Positions 34,969-45,229 of a stretch of DNA of 64,000 nucleotides are shown here, piece by piece (position 1 is the stretch's first letter; every line of letters begins with the position of its first letter). A program made the translations under genes and the position numbers. This DNA comes from RPQJ01 sp963732375. GTDB taxonomy: Bacteria > Pseudomonadota > Gammaproteobacteria > Steroidobacterales > Steroidobacteraceae. The stretch lies in the NCBI GenBank assembly GCA_963732375.1, contig CAVSZE010000003.1:310001-374000 (forward strand). Direction: 5' to 3'. The notes below the pieces were generated by a model that did not search any database, had not been told where the DNA came from, and worked only from the letters and a program-made list of their open reading frames with translations.

Positions 34969-36552
34969 ATGATCTACCGGTTCGACGGTTTCGAGCTGGA
35001 TACGGCGACGGCGGAGTTGCGCAGGGACGGTGCCGCCTGCCCGGTGGAACCGCAGGTGTTCGCGCTGCTAGCGCTGCTGGTCGAAAACCGCGAGCGCCTC
35101 GTCTCGAAGGACGAAATCATCGAAAAGGTGTGGGACGGTCGCGTGGTTTCCGACTCCGCCGTCGCGAGCCGGGTGAAGACGGCGCGCAAGGCAATCGGCG
35201 ACGACGGCAAGAGCCAGCGGTACATCCGGACGATACACAGCCGCGGCTTGCGCTTCGTGGCGGACGTAAAGGCGTCGCGTGGCGCGGAGTTGTTCCCGGT
35301 ACTGGAAATACCCGAGCAGCCAGTCCTGCCCGGTGTCGAACCGAACGCTGAGTCCGGCAGCCCGGCATCGAGGCCCTCGATCGCAGTGCTGCCGTTTCGA
35401 CTCACGGGCGACCCCGGTTCATACGCGGCATTTGCGGATGCCCTGCCGCATGACCTGATCCTCGACCTGTCGAGGCTGCGCTGGCTGTTCGTCACGGCCC
35501 GCGGCTCTTCGTTCCGCTTGCGTGCATCCGACGCCGACATGACCGAGATCGGCCGCATGCTGGGCGTGCAGTACTGCCTGGCGGGCAGCATGGAGGTCGC
35601 GGGATCCGGGCTCGACGTGACGGTGGAACTGGTCGATACCCGGGATGGCGGTGTGGTCTGGGCCGACCGATACGCCAGCCCCGTCGGTGACGTTCACCTG
35701 ATCCGAAGCGAGATCCGTGGACGGATCCTTGCCGCGCTTGAGATTCGCATCCCTCTGCATGAAGCGGAGCTTGCGCGCATGCAGGTGACGGAGAACCTCC
35801 ACGCCTGGTCCGCCTATCATCTCGGCCTGCAGCACATGTACCGGTTCAACCGCACCGACAATGCCGCGGCCACGGCGCTGTTCCAGAAATCGGTATCGCT
35901 GGACCCCGGCTTTGCCCGCGCCCACGCGGGGCTTTCATTCGTTCACTTCCAGACAGCGTTCCTGGGGCACACCGACGACCTTGCGCTGGAAATCGACCTC
36001 GCTCGGCGCTTTGCGGAGCGCGGCGTGGAACTCGACCCGCTTGACCCCTTCGTCAATTTCACTATGGGGCGCACCTACTGGCTGGAGGGCGACCTGGAGC
36101 GTGGCCTCGCCTGGCTGGAGCGCGCGACGTCGATCAGCCCGAACTACGCGCAGGGAATCTATGCGCGTGGGTGGACGGAAACGCTTGCCGGACGGGGACT
36201 CGAAGGTCGCGAACACGTCGACCTGGCGATGCGGCTGAGCCCGCTGGACCCGCTCCACTACGCAATGCAGGGGACACGCGCCTTCACGCACATCGCCGTT
36301 GGCGAAGATTCGCAGGCTGCGTACTGGGCCGAGCGAGCCGCGCGCTCGCCGGGGGCCCACGTGCTGATCGCGATGATCGCGGCTGCATCGCATGGGCTGG
36401 CCGGGGACATGGCACGGGCTGCGTCGTGGGCGGCCAACGTGCGCGAGCGCAACGCGAAGCTCACCCGCGAGGACTTCTTCCGCGCATTTCCGATGAAAGC
36501 CGAGACGGCCAGGTTGCGCGTCTCGAATGCGCTCGAGCGCTGCGGTTTCTAG
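34969..36552 (+). CDS. Winged-helix (OmpR/CadC-type) regulator with TPR C-terminal region
   Basis: The ATG at 34969 gives MIYRFDGFELDTATAELRRDG, the standard opening of the trans_reg_C winged helix; an ATG four codons earlier is possible. The DNA-binding domain (1-100) has ALLALLVENRERLVSKDEIIEKVW and RYIRTIHSRGLRFVA. A linker leads to PSIAVLPFRLTGDP, the signature of the adenylate-cyclase/TolB-like domain. TPR-like helices follow from about residue 280. There is no receiver domain or membrane segment. It is 150 bases from the divergent cupin-tautomerase pair and probably regulates it. 527 residues from this start. Confidence 0.82.
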   Translation: MIYRFDGFELDTATAELRRDGAACPVEPQVFALLALLVENRERLVSKDEIIEKVWDGRVVSDSAVASRVKTARKAIGDDGKSQRYIRTIHSRGLRFVADVKASRGAELFPVLEIPEQPVLPGVEPNAESGSPASRPSIAVLPFRLTGDPGSYAAFADALPHDLILDLSRLRWLFVTARGSSFRLRASDADMTEIGRMLGVQYCLAGSMEVAGSGLDVTVELVDTRDGGVVWADRYASPVGDVHLIRSEIRGRILAALEIRIPLHEAELARMQVTENLHAWSAYHLGLQHMYRFNRTDNAAATALFQKSVSLDPGFARAHAGLSFVHFQTAFLGHTDDLALEIDLARRFAERGVELDPLDPFVNFTMGRTYWLEGDLERGLAWLERATSISPNYAQGIYARGWTETLAGRGLEGREHVDLAMRLSPLDPLHYAMQGTRAFTHIAVGEDSQAAYWAERAARSPGAHVLIAMIAAASHGLAGDMARAASWAANVRERNAKLTREDFFRAFPMKAETARLRVSNALERCGF

Positions 36553-36556
36553 GCCG

Positions 36557-37396
36557 TCATTCCTTGACCGGCATCAGCGCCGCGGCCTCAGCCATGCGAG
36601 TGTGCAAATTGAAGGTGGCGCCGGCCACGAGCATGTGCATTTTCAGTCCCAGCATGCACACCGGCTGGCCCTCGCTCACGGAGTCCATGGACGAAAACGT
36701 CACCTCGGACGCATCCACCACGGTCACGCCGCCGCTGCCCTCGATCTCGACCGTCTCGTCCGGACCGATGAAGGCGGCCGTGTCCTCGTCGAGCCCGATG
36801 CCTATCGCGAACGGGTTATATGCCAGCGCCGTCAGCAGCCGGCCGAGCCGGTCACGCTGGCGAAAATGCTGGTCGATGATGAAGCGGTTGGTGAGTCCGA
36901 GTCCCGGCGCGAGGCGCACACTGCCCGAAATAATCGAGGAACCCTCGTCACCGAACGCGATCATGTGCTCGCTCAGGATGCTGGCGCCGGCACTGGTGCC
37001 GCCCACGGCCACACCATGCGCATTGCGCATGCGGATCAGCTTCGCGACTGGTGTACCGCCGAGCAGTGTCGTGAGCCGCAACTGGTTGCCGCCGGTGAAG
37101 AATATGCCGGTCGCCTCTTCCAGTCTTTGCAACCGACCTGGTTCATGGCAGTCGCGCCGCGTGTCGAAATCCATGGAGGTGACGCGCGCGGCGCCGATCT
37201 CTCGGAAAAGCCGCTCGTAGCGCAGCCCGGTCTCGGCCATGCGGCTCGCGGTCGGGATCACGACTATGTCGGCGTCACTGCCACCCGATACCCGCACGAA
37301 ACGCTCGAGGATGTGCCGGTCGTTTTCCTTGTTCTCGGCGCCGCCGATCGGGATGATCCAGCCGCGCGTCGCACCGTCGGGAATCTTGCTTGGCAT
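36557..37396 (-). CDS. cphB: Cyanophycinase
   Basis: A 279-residue serine exopeptidase that splits cyanophycin into beta-Asp-Arg dipeptides. The nucleophile Ser135 lies in VGGTSAGAS. Other family stretches are WIIPIGGAENKENDR, FFTGGNQLRLT, HMIAFGDEGS and NRFIIDQHFRQRDRLGRLL. The length is close to Synechocystis CphB. No signal peptide is seen, so it is the intracellular type. It lies 38 bases downstream of iadA on the same strand, so the two likely share one transcript. Confidence 0.93.
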   Translation of the reverse strand: MPSKIPDGATRGWIIPIGGAENKENDRHILERFVRVSGGSDADIVVIPTASRMAETGLRYERLFREIGAARVTSMDFDTRRDCHEPGRLQRLEEATGIFFTGGNQLRLTTLLGGTPVAKLIRMRNAHGVAVGGTSAGASILSEHMIAFGDEGSSIISGSVRLAPGLGLTNRFIIDQHFRQRDRLGRLLTALAYNPFAIGIGLDEDTAAFIGPDETVEIEGSGGVTVVDASEVTFSSMDSVSEGQPVCMLGLKMHMLVAGATFNLHTRMAEAAALMPVKE

Positions 37397-37434
37397 TGTG
37401 GTCAGGGATCCTCGCGCACAGCAGCGCGATTGTC

Positions 37435-38607
37435 TCAGAATTCGAAGGTGCCGCGGCGGACTGCGACGCCGTCCCGGACATGAATTTCCCCGCGCACCAG
37501 CACGGTGTGGGCGCGGCTGGTTTCATCCAGGGCCACCAGGTCCGCATCCGCGCCGATTTCGATCGCACCCTTGCCGGGCAGGCGCAGCAGGCGGGCAGGA
37601 TTGGACGTAAAAGGCGGCAACACCTGCTCGAGCGGCAGGCCGGCGGCCAGAAGCTCACGGACCGTCTGCAGTAGCGCGCCTGCGGACCCTACATCCATGC
37701 TGCAGACCCGGCCGTCCGTATCGAAACACGGCAGGCAGCCGCCCGCGTCCGAACTGACGGTCACGTGATCCGACGGCGCGCCGCTCGCGAGATACCGGCC
37801 GAGTGCATCCGCTGCCGTGTAGGCGTCCTCACCCTCCTCGACCGGAAATGCGGTGATGTCCACCGTGCAGCCGAGCCTCGCCAGCTCGATCGCTTCATCG
37901 AACAACGCGCGACGCCGGTTTACGTGGGTCGGGTTGAATACGCGCGGCGGCAATTCAGTCTCATCGAGCGCGCGGCGGACCAGCGACAGGCCGCGCGGAC
38001 CATCGCCGAGGTGCAGGTGCAGGATGCCTGCCTTGCCGGTCATCAGGCCCGCGACGTGCGCGTCGGCCGCGAGCCTCGCGATTTCATCGAGCGTCGGCTG
38101 GCTCGACCGATGATCGCTGATGGCGACTTCGCCGATCCCGAGCAGCGCCTCGACGAACACGAGATCGGTCCGGACGTTGCCGGTGAGCGTGGCCGGCGGC
38201 ACATGGTAACCGCCCGCGTAACCCCAGGCATTCAGCCCCTCCTCGCGGAGCGCGTGCAGCGTCGCGAGCAGTTCGCGCGGCCCGCGCGCCGTGTCGTCGG
38301 TGCCGAGCAGCCCGACCACGGTCGTCACTCCGGCCGTCGTGAACCGGCTGAGCTGGACCGCCGGCACGCGTGTGTGAAATCCTGCCTCGCCGCCCCCACC
38401 GGTCACGTGCACATGACCGTCAATCAGGCCCGGGACGAGTCTCCGGCCGTCAAGGTCGAGCACGACAGAGCCGGCTCGCAGCGCACTGGGTAGGTCGGGG
38501 AGGTCGGTGCCCGCGCCGATCCAGAGGATCCTGCCGCCGCCGACCAGCAGGCTGCGGACCCCGAGCGGGCGTGGGGCGAAGACGTCGGCATTCCGGATCA
38601 GCAGCAT
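37435..38607 (-). CDS. iadA: Beta-aspartyl dipeptidase (isoaspartyl dipeptidase)
   Basis: A 390-residue binuclear-zinc amidohydrolase, the same length as E. coli IadA, which hydrolyses beta-Asp-X dipeptides. Metal ligands include His65 and His67 in GHVHVTGGGGE and SDHRS at 164-168. VSSDAGG near residue 290 carries the catalytic Asp. Position 160, where I recall a carboxylated Lys in the E. coli enzyme, is Glu here. The gene precedes cyanophycinase, whose product beta-Asp-Arg would be its substrate; together they release Asp and Arg. The ATG used gives the family start MLLIRNADVF. Confidence 0.92.
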   Translation of the reverse strand: MLLIRNADVFAPRPLGVRSLLVGGGRILWIGAGTDLPDLPSALRAGSVVLDLDGRRLVPGLIDGHVHVTGGGGEAGFHTRVPAVQLSRFTTAGVTTVVGLLGTDDTARGPRELLATLHALREEGLNAWGYAGGYHVPPATLTGNVRTDLVFVEALLGIGEVAISDHRSSQPTLDEIARLAADAHVAGLMTGKAGILHLHLGDGPRGLSLVRRALDETELPPRVFNPTHVNRRRALFDEAIELARLGCTVDITAFPVEEGEDAYTAADALGRYLASGAPSDHVTVSSDAGGCLPCFDTDGRVCSMDVGSAGALLQTVRELLAAGLPLEQVLPPFTSNPARLLRLPGKGAIEIGADADLVALDETSRAHTVLVRGEIHVRDGVAVRRGTFEF

Positions 38608-38647
38608 GCGGGGCGCGATGATGCCCGACATCCGCGCCGAACCCAAC

Positions 38648-39034
38648 CTACTTCGCCTTGCGGGTGCCTGGCTTGGGAGCCGCCGCCTTCCGTGGCTTCG
38701 CCTTGCGTGGGGCGGCCGCGGCAACACACATGGCCTTTCGTGCCCACGCGATCAGTTCCTCGGCTTCGTCGATGACATCGGCCGGCACCTCGTAGTAACC
38801 CATCGCAAGGTCCGGCTTGTCCGGGAAAGGCCGGAACGGCCCCTTGCCGCGGGCGACAAAATCGGCGCGATTGGTGTCGTCTACCTTGAAATACAGGCCG
38901 TTGTTGGCGAGCAGGCCGAAGAACAATTCGTTCGCATACAGGCCGACTCCGCCGAACATGCGCCTGGTCCGCACGCGGCCGATGCCCGCGAGCTGGTCGA
39001 TGACGAACCCGAGGTACGATTCGCTGACTGCCAT
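38648..39034 (-). CDS. TfoX N-terminal domain protein
   Basis: A 128-residue protein of the TfoX/Sxy N-terminal family: RRMFGGVGLYANELFFGLLANNGLYFKVDD is characteristic. FVARGKGPFRPFPDKPDLAMGYYEVP follows. The C-terminal Lys/Ala/Pro-rich tail (about 105-128) looks unstructured. TfoX itself regulates competence, but single-domain members are common and mostly uncharacterised. It is the next gene upstream of iadA on this strand, 40 bases away. Confidence 0.88.
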   Translation of the reverse strand: MAVSESYLGFVIDQLAGIGRVRTRRMFGGVGLYANELFFGLLANNGLYFKVDDTNRADFVARGKGPFRPFPDKPDLAMGYYEVPADVIDEAEELIAWARKAMCVAAAAPRKAKPRKAAAPKPGTRKAK

Positions 39035-39113
39035 GACTGCGCTCCGCGACTGCCCGACCCGGTGCCAGGTCGCCTCCTTCTTGCCGTTGTCCGCCTGTCA
39101 TCCTGCCCGCGGC

Positions 39114-39975
39114 CTAGGGCCTGCAGCGAGCCTCACCTGAATCGCGCACGCTACCGGCCGTGTCGATGAACTGCCACTGATAGGCATCGTCGTCCAGCGT
39201 AAGCTTCAGCACCCCGTGCCTTGCAAGGCGCTCGCGGCTGACGTGGAACGGTTTCCAGGTCGGATACAGGCGCGCGCCGCCGGTGCCGACGACGAATTCC
39301 CTCATGCCGTCCGCGGCTGGATTTCCCGACGAATCGAGCGGGTCGAATGCCTCGTAGAAATGCTCGTGGCCGTTCAACACGAATTCGGCGCGGTTGTCGT
39401 TGAGCAATGCCCAGAACCGCTGCATCTTCAGTGTCGGCCCGTGCTCGAACCCCGAAGAGAACGCGGGCATGTGCCAGAACGCCAGCGTGCAGCGCACGGT
39501 TCGCGTTGTCCTCGAGTGTCTTGGCCAGCCACTCGTACTCGTGATCGAGCGCCTCGCCTATCAACTGGCTGTCGATGCCGATGACGAGCCAGTCCCCGAG
39601 CTGCCTCGCGAAGTAGTTCTGCTGCTCGGCACCGATCCCGAAGTAGCGTCGGAAATCGTCGCTGCTGCCATTCGGATAATCGTGGTTGCCGGGCACGGCG
39701 AGGGTCTTCGCCAAGTGCACGCCCCAGGTCGGCCCGTAGCACGACTCATAAGTCGCCGCAGTACCGTACGGGTATGCGGTGTCGCCGGGCACCAGCACCG
39801 TCGCGCCGACTGGAATGAGCCTGGCCGTGAGCGCCGCGTTTGATTCCTCCGCGGGTTTGCCCCCGCACTCGGCAATGTCACCGGCCGCATAGACGACGAG
39901 CGGGGCGGCCGCGGTCCGCGCAGGCGCGAAACCGCAGATCACGAGCAGCAGCAGGATGGAGATGACGGCTTGCAC
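39114..39975 (-). pseudogene. Metallophosphoesterase, exported, interrupted by a frameshift
   Basis: Reading starts probably at GTG 39973-39975, giving a signal peptide (VQAVISILLLLVICGFAPARTAAA). The calcineurin-like fold is then recognisable: YAAGDIAECGG with the first metal Asp, VPGDTAYPYG, AVPGNHDYPNG, and after the break FWHMPAF and LNGHEHFYEAF. Near 39495 the frame changes: residues run ...LEDNANR in one frame and must continue CTLAFWHMPAF in the next. One extra base explains it. Both halves together would give about 287 residues. The gene may be recently broken or the assembly may have an indel. Confidence 0.72.
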
Positions 39976-40041
39976 GGCTCGGCCCGACTCGGATGGCCGG
40001 ATCTTAAACCGGGAAGCCCCAACGGCGCATAATCCTCGCCC

Positions 40042-40800
40042 ATGCATGCGCTGATCCGCCCCGTAAGCCCAGGCATGACGCGCTGCGAGCTTACCCACCT
40101 CGCCCGTTCACCGATCGACGTCCAACTCGCAAGGGAGCAGCACCGGCGATATGCCGACTTGCTCGCGTCGCTCGGGTGCCAACTCATCGAGCTTCCCGCC
40201 GAACCGGAGCTGCCGGATTCGGTGTTCGTCGAGGACACGGCCGTCGTGCTCGACGAGATCGCGGTCGTCACGCGTCCCGGCGCGGAATCGCGCCGACCGG
40301 AAACGGTGTCTGTCGCCGCGGAGCTGGGGCGCCATCGATCCTGCGTCTTGATCAAGAGTCCGGGAACGCTGGACGGGGGTGACGTGCTGCGCGTGGGCCA
40401 CAGAATATTTGTCGGACAATCCAGTCGCTCGAACGCCGATGGCATCGGGCAACTCGCGGCCGCCGTTGGACCGCACGGCTACCAGGTCGTACCGGTACAG
40501 GTACATGGCTGCCTGCACCTGAAGAGTGCCGTTACGATGGTTGGCCCCGATACGCTGTTGATCAACGACGACTGGGTGGATCGCGCTGCGTGGCCCGGTA
40601 TGCGCTTCGTCGCCGTGGCACCAGCGGAGCCCCACGCGGCGAACGCGGCCTGCATCGGAGACACTGTCGTGCACGCCGCCTCGGGTCCCCGCACCGGCGC
40701 GCGGCTCGAGGCGGCCGGCTTGCGGGTGCTGGCGGTAGACGTGTCCGAGATGGAAAAGGCCGAGGGCGCTGTCACCTGCTGCAGCGTGATATTCGCCTGA
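40042..40800 (+). CDS. Dimethylarginine dimethylaminohydrolase-like protein
   Basis: A 252-residue member of the guanidino-modifying enzyme family with a beta/alpha propeller fold. FVEDTAVVL, KSPGTLDGGDVL and MVGPDTLLINDDWVD are family stretches. The His is in GCLHLKSAVT and the nucleophile Cys near the C-terminus in VTCCSVIFA (Cys246 or 247). DDAH turns N-omega-methylated arginine into citrulline and an amine. Near cyanophycin genes it fits arginine metabolism, although an arginine-deiminase-like variant cannot be excluded. It is divergent from the metallophosphoesterase. Confidence 0.87.
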   Translation: MHALIRPVSPGMTRCELTHLARSPIDVQLAREQHRRYADLLASLGCQLIELPAEPELPDSVFVEDTAVVLDEIAVVTRPGAESRRPETVSVAAELGRHRSCVLIKSPGTLDGGDVLRVGHRIFVGQSSRSNADGIGQLAAAVGPHGYQVVPVQVHGCLHLKSAVTMVGPDTLLINDDWVDRAAWPGMRFVAVAPAEPHAANAACIGDTVVHAASGPRTGARLEAAGLRVLAVDVSEMEKAEGAVTCCSVIFA

Positions 40801-40846
40801 GGTCCGCTGCCCGGTGACCGTGGGCCGCTTGCCGGCGGCCAGTGCG

Positions 40847-41224
40847 TCAGCCTTGCGTCCAGCAGTAGCAGTTCAGCTTGTTGCCATCCGGGTCGCGGAA
40901 ATACCCGGCATAGAATCCGGGTACCCCGCGGGGACCAGCGGCACCTTCGTCCTTGGCACCCAGCGAGAGAGCCTTCCGGTACACGGCGTCCACTTTCTCA
41001 TTGCTGTCCACGACCAGCGCGACCATCGTCCCGTTGCCCACCGTCGCTGGATTGCCGTCATAAGGAATACAGACGCCGAGCGCCGGCTTGCCTGGCTCAA
41101 CTGCCCAGGCGATCAGGCGCTCGGACTCCATGAACCGTCCCGCCCCGATCTCGCCCAGCAGGGCGTCATAAAAGGCCGCGGCGCGCTTGAGGTCGTTGGT
41201 GCCTAGGGTAACGTAGCCGATCAT
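40847..41224 (-). CDS. VOC family (glyoxalase-like) protein
   Basis: A 125-residue VOC-fold protein with MIGYVTLGTNDLKRAAAFYDALLG at the start and GFYAGYFRDPDGNKLNCYCW at the end. These are the usual strand and metal-binding regions of the fold. It belongs to the group often annotated as glyoxalase/bleomycin-resistance. It has no clear partner: dimethylargininase converges on it and a truncated LOG gene diverges. Substrate unknown. Confidence 0.85.
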   Translation of the reverse strand: MIGYVTLGTNDLKRAAAFYDALLGEIGAGRFMESERLIAWAVEPGKPALGVCIPYDGNPATVGNGTMVALVVDSNEKVDAVYRKALSLGAKDEGAAGPRGVPGFYAGYFRDPDGNKLNCYCWTQG

Positions 41225-41287
41225 TCTGGACTGCTCCCGTGTGACTGTAATGGCGCAGACAACTGTCTTTCCCGATCGCCACCTGGC

Positions 41288-41764
41288 GTGCCCCGGAAGC
41301 GGCCGAGTCTACGCCCAACACGTACTGCCACAAATCTCCGCGGCGGTCCGGGACTCATGGAAGCGGCCAATCGCGGCGCAAAGGAAGCAGGTGGCGTAAG
41401 CCTCGGCTGCAACATCCAATTACCGCGTGAGCAGAAACCCAACCCGTACCTCGACCGGTTCATCCAGTTCGAGTACTTCTTTGCGCACAAGGTGATGCTG
41501 GTCAATTACTCCTGCGCTTTCGTCGTCATGCCGGGCGGCTTCGGCACGGCTGACGAGGCCTTCGAGATCGCGACGCTGATGCAGGCCGGGAAGCTGGAGC
41601 ACTTTCCGCCGATCGCGGTCGGCGGCGGTTTCTGGGACCATTTCGACAGGTTCGTGCGCGACGCGATGGTGGGGAGCGGCACGATCCGCGTCGACGAGAC
41701 CCACGTCATCCAGCGTGCGGAGAGCGCCGACGAAGTCGCGCTCCTGGTGCACAACAGAGGATAG
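41288..41764 (+). pseudogene. 5'-truncated LOG family (TIGR00730-type) protein
   Basis: The recognisable part starts at GGPGLMEAANRGAKEAGG and continues through NIQLPREQKPNPYL, FAFF-like FEYFFAHKVMLV and the diagnostic PGGFGTADEAFE. These are the nucleotide-binding and catalytic marks of LOG/cytokinin-riboside-phosphoribohydrolase-like proteins. The first 60-90 residues of the fold, including the first strand, are absent: the ORF begins with an unrelated 17-residue lead. Truncation at the TGGGPG motif suggests a deletion or insertion close to 41330. A GTG at 41288 might still start a short protein. Confidence 0.62.
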
Positions 41765-41838
41765 GGGACATTCTCCTTTTCTGCTTGCTCAAGAAAGGAG
41801 AATGTCCCCTGTTGCTGGGAAAAAGGTGCCTGGCACCT
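41764..41838. repeat. Palindromic repeat element, copy 1
   Basis: Two inverted repeats stand side by side. The first has 16-base perfect arms (41764-41779 and 41794-41809, GGGGACATTCTCCTTT and complement). The second is AGGTGCC-T-GGCACCT at 41824-41838. The element lies between the stop of the LOG remnant and the convergent ankyrin gene, overlapping the ends of both. The same two parts occur, in reversed order, at 55859-55931. This looks like a dispersed REP-type element; a terminator role is likely from its site. Confidence 0.85.
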
Positions 41839-43730
41839 ATTTTTCGAGCAAGGCGACAACGCTATCGAAATTGCGCGCCTTGGCGGCGTCGCTCGCCGTA
41901 GCCCCATCGCGATTGCGAAGCTTGCGGCTTGCGCCAGCGTCCAGCAGCATCTTCACGGATTCGGCGTTTCCCGACAGGCTCGCCAGGATCAGCGCCGTGT
42001 CTCCCAGGCTGTTCTGTGCGTTTGCATCGGCGCCTCCAGCCAGCAGCCGGCGCACGCTTCCGGCCTGTCCCGCGGCAGCGGCAAGCATCAGCGGCGTGTC
42101 GCCGGTTCGCGTGCGTGACGTAAGGCTGGCGCCAGCGCCGACTAGGCGTTCGACGACTGCGGTGTGCCCGCGCGCAGCGGCACATGACAACGGGGTAACG
42201 CCCTCCTTGTCCGCGACATCAATTGCGGCGCCGGCCTTGATCAGGATCGGCAATGTCGCTGTCGAGTTGCCGCAGGCCGCCAACCACAGCGCGCTCCTCG
42301 TGGAGGAGTCGGTGGCGGACGGAGATGCGTGCGCCACGAGCAACAGGCCGGCGATGTCGGATTCGTCACGCGCTGCCGCGACCATCAGTGGTGTCTTGCC
42401 GGATGGTCCGCTGGCATTGGCATCGGCGCCTGAATCCAGCAGCAGGCGCACGGCGCGCAGGTCGTTACTGCCGGCTGCGACGAGCAGCGCCGGCGATTCA
42501 CCGGCAGCATGCGCGTTCGGGTCTGCGCCGTGGCGCAGCAGCAGTTCCAAAAGTGTCGCATTGCCACTGCGCACTGCCGTACCCAGTGGTGTATTGCCTT
42601 GCGTATCCGCAGCGGATGCTTTTGCACCGGCCTCGAGCAGCAGCTCTGCGGCACCGGCCGACTGGGCGTCTACCGCCGCCAGCAGCGCAGTCTGTCCGCC
42701 CGGTGCAGCAGCATTCGGGTCGGCGCCCCGGGCCAGCAGGTCACGCAGACGGGCAGTATCCTTGCGGCCCGCCGCAACCACCACGTCCGGCCATCCTGCG
42801 TATGCATCGGCGGCTGCTCGTGGCAGGTGATCCACCGGTCCGGTCGAGGCGTTGATCGATGCCCGCACCGGCGCGGAGCCGGCGGCCTGCAGATCCTTCG
42901 CCTGCTGGACGCGACCGCTCCGGACCGCGTATGCAAGCGCCGTATTGCCGGAGCGATCCGCGGCCGCCACGCTCGCCCTCGCGTGCAGCAGCATGCTGCA
43001 GGTGTCCGGACGTTCCGCGGCACAGGCCAGCATCAGCGGCGTCACACCGTATTCATCGGCCGCCTCGACTTTCGCTCCGCGAGCCAGCAGCAGCTCGACT
43101 GCCTCTGCCGCACCGCCGTCGGCCGCGTGGTGCAGTGGCGTGCGGCCGAAATCATCGGCCGCATTAACTCGCTCGGCAGTGGCCAGCATCGCGAGCGTCG
43201 TGACGTCGCCGCGCCGCGCGGCCCGCCACATTTCTATCCGTCGTGATTGCTCGTCTGCCAGCGAATCCTGGACACGAAACTCAAGCGGCAGAATTCCATG
43301 CTGCAGCATGTCGATCGCGGTCTGGTCGCCGAGCTCGGCCGCGCGCAGCAGCCACCTTCGCGCACCCCCAGGATCACGCGGGTCGCCGGTGGATGCCATT
43401 GCCGACAGCGCAAGCGCGGCTCTCGCCTGCCCATTGCGCGCTGCCGCCTCGAACATCGCCTGCGCGCGCTTGGGGTCCGGCTGCGGCAGCAGGTCCGACA
43501 GCAGTAGCGTGCCGAACAGGTACTGCGCGTCGGCGTCGTCCCGCGCGGCCTGCTCCGACAGCAACTGCGCCGCGGCGACATAATTCTTGATTCGAATCGC
43601 GGCCTTGGCAGGTTCAAGTGAGTCCGCCTGGACTGCGCCACGCGTGGCCGCGGCCTGGGCTGCTATCGCCGGCTGGTGCACGAGCATCAGCAGCGCCGGG
43701 ACGCATGCCGCGGCGAGCGCGGGCAGCCGT

Positions 43731-43744
<14 letters not shown>
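41837..43744 (-). CDS. Exported Sel1/ankyrin-repeat protein
   Basis: A 635-residue protein with a signal peptide (residues 1-29, ends AIAAQ). Residues about 45-150 contain Sel1-like helical repeats (AQYLFGTLLLSDLL, ALALSAMASTGD, GARRWLLRAAELGDQTAIDML). From about 170 to the end come roughly 12 ankyrin repeats of about 33 residues with DxxGxTPLxxAxxxGxxxxVxxLLxxGA. It should be periplasmic or surface-bound. The start overlaps the end of the oxidoreductase gene by 14 bases, so the two are translationally linked. No enzyme domain is seen; it could be a scaffold for the neighbouring cytochrome system. Confidence 0.85.
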
Positions 43745-45038
<1,294 letters not shown>

Positions 45039-45100
45039 GACGCGGCGACTGTATCCGACTCCGGTGGTCCGGATCACGGATGACAGTCGCCAAATGAGAA

Positions 45101-45114
45101 TTGCCGCTCATCAA
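45101..45114. promoter_or_regulatory. Possible FNR/ANR box in the divergent promoter region
   Basis: The bases TTGCCGCTCATCAA match 8 of 10 conserved positions of the FNR/ANR dyad TTGAT-n4-ATCAA. The site lies in the 191-base gap between the oxidoreductase and the multihaem operon. No clear -35/-10 pair has been identified next to it, so it is a candidate only. Confidence 0.3.
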
Positions 45115-45229
45115 TGCTGCTCGACTTCACAGATTTGACGGTTGGGAGCCCCCAGCGGATGCGTCCTCGCCGTGAAATCCGTAGCCTCGGCGCAGGCTAA
45201 TAAACAACAAAGTTCCGGAGAATCGCCCC

